Source of the DNA: Methylibium sp035476815
Lineage (GTDB): Bacteria; Pseudomonadota; Gammaproteobacteria; Burkholderiales; Burkholderiaceae_C
Assembly (NCBI GenBank): GCA_035476815.1
Contig: DATILD010000052.1
Span: 1 to 64,000 of the forward strand
DNA: 64,000 nucleotides
Direction of reading: 5' to 3'
The notes under the pieces were generated by a model. It worked only from the letters and a program-made list of their open reading frames with translations. It was not told the origin of the DNA and ran no database searches. The position numbers and the translations under genes are program-made. Positions within the stretch are counted from its first letter, which is position 1. Every line of letters begins with the position of its first letter. Below, piece by piece: positions 51,200-59,799 of this stretch.

Positions 51200-52300
51200 T
51201 CAGAACAGCGAGGGCTGGCGCGGGTCGGCCTCGATGAGCGGCGGTCGGAACCGGCTGCCGTCGAGCGCCAGCGTCTTGCGGGCCAGCCCCTGCCGCGCCG
51301 CCGCCTTGTCGACGCGCTGGCGGATCAGCTGCGCCCATACCCCGCTGCCGCGCATGCGGGTGGCGAAGTCGGCGTCGTAGTCCTTGCCGCCGCGCATCTC
51401 CTGCACGCGCGCCATCACGCGCTCGGCGCGCTCGGGCAGGTGCTGGTCCAGCCACTGGCGGAACAGCGGCGCGACCTCCCAGGGCAGCCGCAGCACCGTG
51501 TAGTGGGCCGAGCGTGCGCCGGCCGCGGCGGCGGCCTCGACGATGCGCTCGATCTCGGGCTCGTTGACGAAGGGGATCACCGGCGCGACGTTCACGCCCA
51601 CCGGCACGCCCGCCTCGGCCAGCCGCCGCACCGCCTGCAGGCGCCGGTGCGGCGCGGCGGCACGCGGCTCGAGCCGGCGCGCCAGCGCCGCATCCAGCGT
51701 CGTGATGCTGATGAACACCAGCGCCTGGCCGCGCCGCGCGGCCGGCGCGAGCAGGTCCAGGTCGCGCTCGACCCCGGCCGATTTCGTGACGATGGTGAAC
51801 GGGTGTTCGCAGGCGGTCAGCACCTGCAGCACGGCGCGGGTCAGTCCGTAGCGCCGCTCGATCGGCTGGTAGGCATCGGTCACGGAGCCGATGTTGATCG
51901 GACTCGGCCGATGGCCCGGCCGCGCCAGCTCGCCGCGCAGCACCTCCGCGGCGTTGACCTTGGCGACCAGGCGGGTCTCGAAGTCCAGCCCCGGCGACAG
52001 GTTCAGCCAGGCATGGCTGGGTCGCGCGTAGCAGTAGCTGCAGCCATGCTCGCAACCCCGGTAGGGGTTGATGGACCACTCGAAGGGCACGTCGGGCGAG
52101 TCGTTGGCGCTGAGGATCGAGCGGACCCGCTCCTCGCTGACCTCGGTGGTCGGCGGGGGGACCTCGCCGTCCTCGACCGGTGCGCCCCAGCCGTCGTCAG
52201 TCGCCTCGCGCCGGTCGCGCTCGTAGCGGTGGGCGATGCGGATGGCCGTGCCGCGGCCCTTGATCGGGGTTGCGGACGGACCGGCGGGCGGGCGGGTCAC
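51200..52300 (-). CDS. PA0069-family radical SAM protein
   Basis: A 366-residue radical SAM protein related to spore-photoproduct-lyase-like enzymes. N-terminal PIKGRGTA and FEWSINPYRGCEHGCSYCYARP (CxxxCxxC) are family hallmarks, followed by NIGSVTDAYQPIER, TKSAGVERDLDLL and PVIPFVNEPEIERI. The substrate is unknown; a DNA lesion is plausible. The GTG start is only 12 bases from a perfect LexA box, so the gene should be SOS-induced from a very short leader. It is convergent with eptA; the 33-base gap holds three imperfect copies of GCGCGGTTC. Confidence 0.9.
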   Translation of the reverse strand: MTRPPAGPSATPIKGRGTAIRIAHRYERDRREATDDGWGAPVEDGEVPPPTTEVSEERVRSILSANDSPDVPFEWSINPYRGCEHGCSYCYARPSHAWLNLSPGLDFETRLVAKVNAAEVLRGELARPGHRPSPINIGSVTDAYQPIERRYGLTRAVLQVLTACEHPFTIVTKSAGVERDLDLLAPAARRGQALVFISITTLDAALARRLEPRAAAPHRRLQAVRRLAEAGVPVGVNVAPVIPFVNEPEIERIVEAAAAAGARSAHYTVLRLPWEVAPLFRQWLDQHLPERAERVMARVQEMRGGKDYDADFATRMRGSGVWAQLIRQRVDKAAARQGLARKTLALDGSRFRPPLIEADPRQPSLF

Positions 52301-52312
52301 CGCAACAGAATA

Positions 52313-52328
52313 CTGTATTTATATACAG
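52313..52328. promoter_or_regulatory. LexA (SOS) box
   Basis: CTGTATTTATATACAG: CTGT-N8-ACAG with an AT-rich core, a full match to the E. coli-type SOS consensus that also holds in beta-proteobacteria. A TATAAA/TATACA-like -10 lies inside it on the minus strand, so LexA would block the promoter of the radical SAM gene directly. Confidence 0.9.
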
Positions 52329-52346
52329 TTTTCCACCCCCGCCCCT

Positions 52347-54818
52347 TCACACCTTCAGACGTTTCTCGAAGTCGCTGGCGGCCATCGCCGGCGCGTACAG
52401 GAAGCCCTGGAACTCGTCGCAGCCGGCCTCGCGCAGGAAGTCGCGCTGGGCCACCGTCTCGACGCCCTCGGCGATCACGCGCAGGCGCAGCGCGCGGGCG
52501 AGCTGGATCACCGCGACCGCGATGCCGGCGTCGCTCTCGTCGCCGGGCAGGCCGCGGATGAAGCTGCGGTCGATCTTGAGGCGTCGGATCGGGAAGCGCT
52601 TCAGGTAGCCCAGACTGGAGTAGCCGGTGCCGAAGTCGTCGATCGCGAGCTGCACGCCGAGCTGGTCGAGCGCGCGCAGCCGCGCGAGCGCCTCGTCGGC
52701 ATCCTGGATCAGGATCGATTCGGTGAGCTCGAGCTCCAGCAGCCGCGCCGGCAGGCCATGCTCGGCCAGCACCGCCGCCACCCGGCCGGCGAAACCAGGC
52801 TGCTGGAACTGCAGCGCCGACACGTTGATCGACACCAGCAGCTCGCGCCCGTCGGCCTGCCAGGCCGCCGCCTGCCGCACCGCGTCGCGCAGCACCCAGT
52901 CGCCGAGCGCGACGATGAAGCCGCTTTCCTCGGCCACCGGGATGAACTCGCCCGGCGAAATGTCGCCGAGGTCGGCGTCGCGCCAGCGCAGCAGGGCCTC
53001 GGCGCCGACCACCGCGCCGCTCGCCAGGTCGACCTGGGGCTGGTAGTGCAGCCGGAAGTCGCCGCGTTCGAGCGCGATGCGCATCGCGTGGTCGAGCTTC
53101 ATGCGCGCCAGCAGGTCGACGTTCATCTGCGGCTGGTAGAAGCGGAAACCCGCGCGGCCGCGTTCCTTGACGCGGTACATCGCGGCGTCGGCGTTCTTGA
53201 CCAGGTCGTTCATGGTCTCGCCGTCGTTCGGGTACAGCGCGATGCCGATGCTGGCGGTGACGCTGAAATTCATGCCGTCCAGGCCGAAGGGTTCGCCCAG
53301 CACCTCGATCACGCGCCGCGCGATGGTCTCGGCGCCGCGCGCGTCGGTCTGGTCGAGCAGCAGCACGAACTCGTCGCCGCCCAGCCGCGCGACGGTGTCG
53401 ACCTGGCGCACGCAGGTCTGCAGCCGGCGTGCCACCTCGACCAGCACCCGGTCGCCGTAGAGGTGGCCGAGCGAGTCGTTGATCTGCTTGAAGCGGTCGA
53501 GGTCGAGGAACAGCAGCGCGAACGCGGTGTGGTGGCGCTGTGCCATCGCCAGCGCGGCGTTCACCTTGTCGGCCAGCGTGCTGCGGTTGGGCAGCCGGGT
53601 CAGCGGGTCGTTGCGGGCCAGCTCGCGGATCTGCTCGCGGTCCTTGACCATCTCGGTCAGGTCCTTGAAGAAGCCGACATGCCGCACGCCCGGCCCGAGC
53701 GCGCCCGGCGCGACGTCGGCCGGCGGCGCCAGCCGCACCAGCGAGACCTGGCCCGGCAGCGTGCCGCCGTCGGCGCGCCGGTGCCACAGCTCGCCCTCCC
53801 ACACGCCCCGCTCGGCGAGCCGCGCGCGCACGCGGTCGAACCAGTCGGCCTCGTCGGCGTGGTGCAGCAGCGCGTCGATCGGCCGGCCGATCAGCCGCTC
53901 GCGCGGCACGCCGGCGAGCCGCTCGCAGCTCGCGTTGACCGTCACGATGCGGTGCTCGGCGTCGGTGACGAAGATCGCGTCGAGGCTGGACTCGAACACC
54001 TGCGCCGCCAGCCGCAGCTGGGCCTCGCCGGCCAGCCGCTCGGTGATGTCGCGGAACGAGCTGACGCGCCCGATCGGCTGGCCGCGCGCGTACTGCGGCA
54101 GCGTGCGGCGCTCCAGGATGCGGCCGTCGCGCAGCACCAGCTGGTCGCGGCTGTGCTGCAGCGGCGCGTCGGCGATCGTCGCGAGCTGCGCGTCGTAGCT
54201 CGCGGGATCGATCACCTGGCTGCGCAGCCACGCATGGACGGCCGCGTCGTCGCGCTGCGTCAGCAGCTCGTCGGGCAGCGACCACTGCTGCGCGAACAAG
54301 CGGTTGCAGCCGCGGATCGCACCCGACAGGTCGGTGACCAGGATGCCGTCGGCGGTCGACTCCAGCGTCGCCTGCAGCTCGGCGACGAGCTTCTCGAGTT
54401 CGTGTTCGACGTCGCGCTGGGCGCGCTGGTCGCGCAGGCCGACGACGTAGACCGCCTGGCCGGGCCGCAGCCAGACGCGGCCGACGCGGCGCTCGACCGG
54501 CTGCAGCGCACCGTCGCTGTCGCGCACGTAGCTGTCGGAATGGATCCAGGCGCCCGGCGGCACCGTCGCGGCGGCACGGCCCGAGGCGACGTCCTCCCAG
54601 AAGAACATGTCCTCCGGCGTCGCCGCCAGCTCGATCACCGGCCGGCCGACCAGCGTGCCCGGCATGGCGCCGAACAGCGCCTCGGCCGCGGCGTTGGCCG
54701 CGACCACCCGCAGCGCCATCGGCTCGACCACGCAGACCGCCTCGAGCAGGCTGTCGATCAGCGGCTGCCAGTCGGGCGGCGGCTGCAGCGCCGAGGCGAG
54801 ATCGTCGCGGGCGCTCAC
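52347..54818 (-). CDS. PAS-GGDEF-EAL protein (diguanylate cyclase/phosphodiesterase)
   Basis: An 823-residue cytoplasmic c-di-GMP enzyme. Three PAS domains (about 15-125, 130-255 and 260-390) precede a GGDEF domain with an intact RLGGDEFVLLL and an upstream RQVD inhibitory site, then an EAL domain with intact EALLRW, LELTESILIQD, DDFGTGYSSLGYLKRFP and KIDRSFI. Both activities may be functional. The GTG start overlaps the stop of the HD-GYP gene (GTGA), so two c-di-GMP-related proteins are co-translated. No membrane segment is seen. Confidence 0.92.
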   Translation of the reverse strand: MSARDDLASALQPPPDWQPLIDSLLEAVCVVEPMALRVVAANAAAEALFGAMPGTLVGRPVIELAATPEDMFFWEDVASGRAAATVPPGAWIHSDSYVRDSDGALQPVERRVGRVWLRPGQAVYVVGLRDQRAQRDVEHELEKLVAELQATLESTADGILVTDLSGAIRGCNRLFAQQWSLPDELLTQRDDAAVHAWLRSQVIDPASYDAQLATIADAPLQHSRDQLVLRDGRILERRTLPQYARGQPIGRVSSFRDITERLAGEAQLRLAAQVFESSLDAIFVTDAEHRIVTVNASCERLAGVPRERLIGRPIDALLHHADEADWFDRVRARLAERGVWEGELWHRRADGGTLPGQVSLVRLAPPADVAPGALGPGVRHVGFFKDLTEMVKDREQIRELARNDPLTRLPNRSTLADKVNAALAMAQRHHTAFALLFLDLDRFKQINDSLGHLYGDRVLVEVARRLQTCVRQVDTVARLGGDEFVLLLDQTDARGAETIARRVIEVLGEPFGLDGMNFSVTASIGIALYPNDGETMNDLVKNADAAMYRVKERGRAGFRFYQPQMNVDLLARMKLDHAMRIALERGDFRLHYQPQVDLASGAVVGAEALLRWRDADLGDISPGEFIPVAEESGFIVALGDWVLRDAVRQAAAWQADGRELLVSINVSALQFQQPGFAGRVAAVLAEHGLPARLLELELTESILIQDADEALARLRALDQLGVQLAIDDFGTGYSSLGYLKRFPIRRLKIDRSFIRGLPGDESDAGIAVAVIQLARALRLRVIAEGVETVAQRDFLREAGCDEFQGFLYAPAMAASDFEKRLKV

Positions 54819-56131
54819 AGCGCGGCCTCCCCGGTGCTCATGAAGGGCTCGCGGGCGCGCTCGAAGAAGTAGCACACGCGCGGCCGCGGCGACAGGAACT
54901 CCAGCGTCGCGCGCGGCAGCTGCTGCGGCTTGAGGCTGCGGCGGATGCCCAGCTCGGGGTGGCTCTCCAGGTCCAGCGGCAGCGCGTCCTCGCGCCGGCC
55001 GCGGATGTCGTGCACCAGCACGCGCGGCTTCAGCGGCCGGCTGGCGTTGACCGACAGCACGATCGCGTAGCGCTCGTCGGTCAGCTGCACCACCGAGCCC
55101 GGCGGGTAGACGCCCATCATGCGCACGAAGGCGCCGAACACGGCGGCGTCGAAGCGGGCCCGCATCTGGCCGTACATCAGCGCCAGCGCCTCGTGCGGCG
55201 TCAGCGCGTGCGAGGGCGTGGCCGGATTGCACAGGTTGTCGTAGCGGTTGACCAGCGCCACGATGCGCGCCGGCAGGCTGATGCGCTCGGCCGCCAGGCG
55301 CTGCGGGAAGCCGCTGCCGTCGGCCAGCTCGTGGTGCTGACCGACCACCAGCAGCGCACCGCCGGCCAGGCCCATGCGCTGGCCGATCACCACGCCGCGC
55401 GCCACATGCTCCTGGTAGAACTGCCGCTCGGGCTGCGACACGCCGACCGCACCGGGGTCGATCCAGCGCACCCGGTCCGGCAGCTCGATCTTGCCGATGT
55501 CGTGCAGCATCGACCCGACACCGAGGTCGAACATCGCCGCCTTGTCGAGTCCGAGCTGCTGGGCCAGCAGCAGCGCGATCACGGTCACGTTGACCGCGTG
55601 CAGCGAGCCGCGGTCGCCGGCGGTCTCGCTGAGCAGGCGGATCGCCATCTCCTCGGCGCCGAGCACCTTGTCGAGAAAGCCGCGGACCTGGGCCTCGCAC
55701 TGCTCGCGCGCCGCCTGCGGCTGGCTCGGCGCCAGCTCGAAGCAGCGGCGCAGGCCGCGGCCGGCCTCGGCATAGCTGCGCTCGGCGAGCAGCGCGCAGG
55801 CCTTCTCGGCCTCGAGCGCGGCGCGGCGCGCCGCCTGCTCGCGGGCTCGCTGGTCGTCGGCCGGAGCCGGCGCGGCGGCCGGCGGCGGCGCGGCGGGCGG
55901 CGGCGGGGCGAGCACGCCCTCCTGCACCAGGGCCTCGACCGCGTCGTCGGCGCTGCGGCCGAGCAGCACCTTCACCCGCTCCAGCCCGAGGCTGCGCAGC
56001 GTCTGCAGCTGCTGCTCGGTGGCGATGCGAAAGCTGCCGAGCGGAAACGGGTGCTGCATCCACCCGAGGTCGAGGTGGACATGCAGGCCCAGTCGCAGCT
56101 GGCGGACGTCGAGGGTGATGCTGTCGGTCAT
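54815..56131 (-). CDS. DUF3391/HD-GYP domain protein
   Basis: A 438-residue probable c-di-GMP phosphodiesterase. The N-terminal DUF3391 domain is at about 8-60 (VRQLRLGLHVHLDLGWMQHPFPL), a Pro/Ala linker follows, and the HD-GYP domain is at about 150-350 with MLHDIGKIELPD (His210-Asp211) and HHELADGSGFP. The GYP signature is changed to GFP (274-276), a variant seen in some active members. The start at MTDSITLDV was chosen over an in-frame ATG 26 codons upstream. It is first of a two-gene unit with the GGDEF-EAL protein and divergent from a hybrid kinase. Confidence 0.9.
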   Translation of the reverse strand: MTDSITLDVRQLRLGLHVHLDLGWMQHPFPLGSFRIATEQQLQTLRSLGLERVKVLLGRSADDAVEALVQEGVLAPPPPAAPPPAAAPAPADDQRAREQAARRAALEAEKACALLAERSYAEAGRGLRRCFELAPSQPQAAREQCEAQVRGFLDKVLGAEEMAIRLLSETAGDRGSLHAVNVTVIALLLAQQLGLDKAAMFDLGVGSMLHDIGKIELPDRVRWIDPGAVGVSQPERQFYQEHVARGVVIGQRMGLAGGALLVVGQHHELADGSGFPQRLAAERISLPARIVALVNRYDNLCNPATPSHALTPHEALALMYGQMRARFDAAVFGAFVRMMGVYPPGSVVQLTDERYAIVLSVNASRPLKPRVLVHDIRGRREDALPLDLESHPELGIRRSLKPQQLPRATLEFLSPRPRVCYFFERAREPFMSTGEAAL

Positions 56132-56289
56132 GGGGGGCTCCCCGGGCACCGGCCCGGGGCTTACGGAAACGTTTTCGGCAGCCATGCGCCAGCCTTGAGG
56201 GGGCGACACCGCTTCGCAACCTGTCAGTGTTTACATAGGGGGACTGGCCGGCGATCGCGGCCCTGGGCTCCCTGGGGCGGGCATGATCC

Positions 56290-58224
56290 ATGCCACAGCC
56301 CGGCCCGGCCCCCGCCGCCCGATCCTGCATGCCGACGAACGACGCCGATCCACTCCCCCTTGTGCGCCTGCAACGGCGCTTCGCCCTCGGCGCCTTCGGT
56401 GCCATCGCCGCGCTGGTGCTGCTGCTTGCCTGGGGCTATCGGGCGGTCGCCGAGCGCGACCTGCTCGACCAGGGCGCCCGCGCCAACGCCACGATGGCCC
56501 GCACGGTGGCCAACCTCATGGAGGTGGCGCTTGGCGTCAGCCTGCACGCGAGCGGCTGGTTCGACCTGCCCGACGCCGCGCTGCGCGAAGCGCCCTTCGC
56601 CGCCACCGCCGATGCGGCCGTGCTGACGGCGCTGCGCGGCAGCAGCGTGGTCAAGGTCAAGCTGTTCGACCCGCGCGGCCGCACGCTCTACTCGAGCGAC
56701 CCCAGCCAGATCGGCGAGGACAAGAGCAGCCAGCCGGCGCTGCGCGACGCGCTCGGCGGCGCGACCGTCACCGCGCTGAGCTACCGCAACGTCTTCAATG
56801 CCCTCGAGGGTGCGGTGTTCGATCGCAACCTGCTGGCCACCTACGTGCCGTTGACCGACGGCCAAGGCCGCGTCACCGCCGTGGTCGAGGTCTACGACGA
56901 CCTGACGCCGACCATCGCCGCGCTGCGCCGCCACGAGCGCCAGCTGCTGGTGCTCGTGCTCGGTCTGGCGGCGGCGCTCTATGCGGCGCTGCTGTGGTTG
57001 GTGCGGCGCGGCAGCGCGGTGGTCGGGGCGCAGCAGCGGCGCCTCGACACCATCCACGCCGAACTGGGCCGGGCGGTGCAGGCGGCCGAGCAGGCCACCC
57101 GCGCCAAGAGCGCCTTCCTCGCCAACATGAGCCACGAGATCCGCACGCCGATGAACGGCGTGCTCGGGATGGCCGAGCTGCTGCAGGACACGCCGCTGGA
57201 CACCCGGCAGCGCAAGTACGCCTCGACGATCCGCGAGTCGGCACGTTCGCTGATGGGACTGCTCGACGGCATCCTCGACCTGTCGAAGATCGAGGCCGGA
57301 CGGCTGCAGCTCGAACGCCAGCCCTTCGACCTGCGCGAGGCGCTGCAGGCCTGCATCGACCTGATGGCGCCGCGCGCCTCGCAGAAGGGCGTGCGGCTGC
57401 AGACCGAGCTGCCGCCGGCCGGGTCGCCGCCCGCGGTGATCGGCGATCCGATGCGGTTGCAGCAGATCGTCAACAACCTGCTGGGCAACGCCATCAAGTT
57501 CACGACCAACGGGCAGGTGACGCTGACCGCGGCGCCGGCGCCCGACGCCGGGCCGCAGCACTGGTGCATCACCGTTGCCGACACCGGTGTCGGCATGGCG
57601 CCGCAGGTGCAGGCGCGGCTGTTCGAGCCGTTCGCCCAGGGCGACAGCGGCACCGCACGACGCCATGGCGGCTCGGGGCTGGGGCTGGCGATCTCGCGCG
57701 AGCTGGTGCACGCGATGGACGGGCAGTTCTCGGTCGAGAGCACGCCCGGGCAGGGCTCGCGCTTCGGCTTCACCGCGCGGCTGCCCGCGGCTGCGGACCG
57801 GCCGGCAGCGCACCGCAGCCCGCCGTCACCGCCGCCGGTCGCGCTGCCGCCGCTCGACGTGCTGGTGGTCGAGGACAACCCGGTGAACCAGCTCTACGTC
57901 GAGGCGCAACTGGCCGCCCTCGGTCACCGCTGCCATGCGGCCGGGAACGGCGAGCAGGCGCTCGATCTGCTGCTGCAGTGCCCTGTCGACCTGGTGCTGA
58001 TGGACTGCCACCTGCCCGGCATGGACGGCTATGCCGCCACCCGCGCGCTGCGCGAGCGCGAGGTCGCCGAGCCGTCGCGCCGCCATACCCCGGTGATCGC
58101 GCTGACGGCCAGCGCGATGGCCGAGGACCGCCAGCGCTGCATCGACGCCGGCATGGACGGCTTCCTCTCCAAACCCTTCACGCGCGACGAGCTGGCGCGC
58201 GCACTGCACGCCGCGCGCGATTGA
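56290..58224 (+). CDS. Membrane-bound hybrid sensor histidine kinase
   Basis: A 644-residue kinase. TM1 is about 31-50 and TM2 about 219-238, flanking a periplasmic sensor region of about 170 residues (PAS/CACHE-like, with VVKVKLFDPRGRTLYSSDPSQIGED). HisKA follows with His282 (ANMSHEIRTPMNGVLGM), an HATPase with NNLLGNAIKFT and GGSGLGLAISRELV, and a receiver with Asp572 (VLMDCHLPGMDG). It is BarA-like in layout but lacks the Hpt domain, so a separate phosphotransfer protein is needed. The start is uncertain; ATG at 56329 is in frame. Confidence 0.9.
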   Translation: MPQPGPAPAARSCMPTNDADPLPLVRLQRRFALGAFGAIAALVLLLAWGYRAVAERDLLDQGARANATMARTVANLMEVALGVSLHASGWFDLPDAALREAPFAATADAAVLTALRGSSVVKVKLFDPRGRTLYSSDPSQIGEDKSSQPALRDALGGATVTALSYRNVFNALEGAVFDRNLLATYVPLTDGQGRVTAVVEVYDDLTPTIAALRRHERQLLVLVLGLAAALYAALLWLVRRGSAVVGAQQRRLDTIHAELGRAVQAAEQATRAKSAFLANMSHEIRTPMNGVLGMAELLQDTPLDTRQRKYASTIRESARSLMGLLDGILDLSKIEAGRLQLERQPFDLREALQACIDLMAPRASQKGVRLQTELPPAGSPPAVIGDPMRLQQIVNNLLGNAIKFTTNGQVTLTAAPAPDAGPQHWCITVADTGVGMAPQVQARLFEPFAQGDSGTARRHGGSGLGLAISRELVHAMDGQFSVESTPGQGSRFGFTARLPAAADRPAAHRSPPSPPPVALPPLDVLVVEDNPVNQLYVEAQLAALGHRCHAAGNGEQALDLLLQCPVDLVLMDCHLPGMDGYAATRALREREVAEPSRRHTPVIALTASAMAEDRQRCIDAGMDGFLSKPFTRDELARALHAARD

Positions 58225-58235
58225 GGCGTCGCCGC

Positions 58236-58922
58236 TCAAGCGGTGGTGTCGACCAGACTGCCGACCGCCGGGGCGGCGGCAGCGCCGAGGCGCTGGGCCA
58301 GGGTGTGGAGAAAGCCGATCAGGTCGACGGCGGTTCCGTCGGTGCCCGCGGTGGCGGTCGGCTGGAGGGTCTGCCACAGCGCGGCGAAGCTGGCTTCGAG
58401 CGCGGACGGGGCGGTGGGCACCGCCGCGGCGTCCGCGAGCGGGGCCGCGGGCGTGTCGACGGCCGTGTCGGTGACGGGCGGCGCGTCGGTCGGGGCTGCC
58501 ACCGGCGCGTCGGCCGCGTCCGCGGTCACGGCCTCGCCGGGCGCCGCGGCACCGGCCAGCCGGGTGGCGAGCGCCTCGATGCGCTGCGCCAGATCGCCGC
58601 CGCCCTGGCGACCCCAAGCGTAGCCGCGCTGCACATGGCGCCCGGGGCCGTGACCGACCTCGCGACCGCCTTCGGTGCGCAGGGCCTCGGACAGCGCGCC
58701 GGTGAAGTCGTGCAGCGCGTTGGCCGAGGCCTCGGAGCGTGCCGCATCGGCGCCGGCGATCTCGCCGACGACGTCCTGCAGCGCGGTGCGCAGGGCCTGC
58801 GGGCCGTGGCGCGGGGCCGCGACGGACTCGCGCCGTTCGGCGTGCGGTGCGGCGTGACGGGCCTTGACCGCGCATGACGACAAGGCAGAGGAGGAGGAAG
58901 CGGACAGGGCGTGAATCGACAT
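58236..58922 (-). CDS. Hypothetical Ala-rich protein
   Basis: A 228-residue protein I do not recognise. It begins MSIHALSASSSSALSS, without a Sec signal, has an amphipathic segment around PQALRTALQDVVGEIAGADAARSEASANALHDFTGALSEALR, a long low-complexity Ala/Pro/Thr/Asp stretch (about 130-180), and a C-terminal helix ending in GSLVDTTA. The low-complexity linker between helical ends recalls flagellar hook-length or secreted regulator proteins, but no motif proves this. It is convergent with the hybrid kinase, 11 bases apart, and divergent from the CBS gene. Confidence 0.6.
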   Translation of the reverse strand: MSIHALSASSSSALSSCAVKARHAAPHAERRESVAAPRHGPQALRTALQDVVGEIAGADAARSEASANALHDFTGALSEALRTEGGREVGHGPGRHVQRGYAWGRQGGGDLAQRIEALATRLAGAAAPGEAVTADAADAPVAAPTDAPPVTDTAVDTPAAPLADAAAVPTAPSALEASFAALWQTLQPTATAGTDGTAVDLIGFLHTLAQRLGAAAAPAVGSLVDTTA

Positions 58923-59134
58923 GGCGGACTCCAGGCGGCCGGCGCCGGACCTCGGCGCCACAGGCGATGACCGGATTTCGGCCCCCCGGCGCCCTGCTGG
59001 AGCCCGCAGGCGTAACGGCTTGCAGCCGGCCGACGCCCCTAGCTCGGCCGGTGGGCTGGCGGCCGGCCGGCTTCGGGAGTAATGTGGCGCCGCGACACAG
59101 CGGTGCCGACACTCAAACCGCCAAGGAGTGCACG

Positions 59135-59725
59135 ATGGACCGAGAAGCAGCCCTATCGACCCGGCGCCTCGTGCCCGGCGTCTCGCTCGCCCAGGCCCGC
59201 CCCTGGCAGACCGCCACCGTGACGCTGGCCTCGCCCGCCCTGGAGGTCATGACCGACCTGACGCTCGTCAAGGCGGCCACCGTCCACCCCGCCGAGACGC
59301 TGCAGCAGGCCGAACAGCGCATGATCTACCAAGGGGTGCGGATGCTGTTCGTGGTCAGCGACGTCCCGGCCGTCGAGGGCCTGGTCACCACCACCGACCT
59401 GCGCGGCGACCGCGCGATGCGCGTGGTGCAGCAGCGTGGCGTCCGCTACGACGAGTTGTGTGTCGCCGACGTGATGACGCCACTGGCAAAGCTCGACGTG
59501 ATCGCGCACGAGGACATGCGGCGCGCGACCGTGTCGAACGTGATCGCGACGCTGCAGCGCCAGGGCCGCAACCACCTGCTGGTGGTCGAAGGCAGCGCGG
59601 CGCACCCGCCGCAGCGGCTGCGCGGCATCATCTCGCGCGCCCAGATCGAGCGGCAGCTCGGCACCGTGATCGACGTGCCGGAGATCGCGCACAGCTTCGC
59701 CGAGCTGGGGCAGATGCTGTCGTGA
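59135..59725 (+). CDS. CBS-domain protein
   Basis: A 196-residue protein with two CBS motifs forming a Bateman module (about 35-190): VMTDLTLVKAATVHPAETLQQAEQRMIYQGVRMLFVVSD and VADVMTPLAKLDVIAHEDMRRATVSNVIATLQRQGRNHLLVVE. Such modules bind adenine nucleotides and regulate partner proteins; none is fused here. AAGGAG lies nine bases before ATG. It is flanked by divergent and convergent neighbours, so it is transcribed alone. Confidence 0.88.
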   Translation: MDREAALSTRRLVPGVSLAQARPWQTATVTLASPALEVMTDLTLVKAATVHPAETLQQAEQRMIYQGVRMLFVVSDVPAVEGLVTTTDLRGDRAMRVVQQRGVRYDELCVADVMTPLAKLDVIAHEDMRRATVSNVIATLQRQGRNHLLVVEGSAAHPPQRLRGIISRAQIERQLGTVIDVPEIAHSFAELGQMLS

Positions 59726-59799
59726 GGCCGCGCGACGGCGCGGCCCGCGCCCGGTAGATCCCGGCGGCGGCGCCCGACGTCCGCGCCGGGGCGGCGGCC

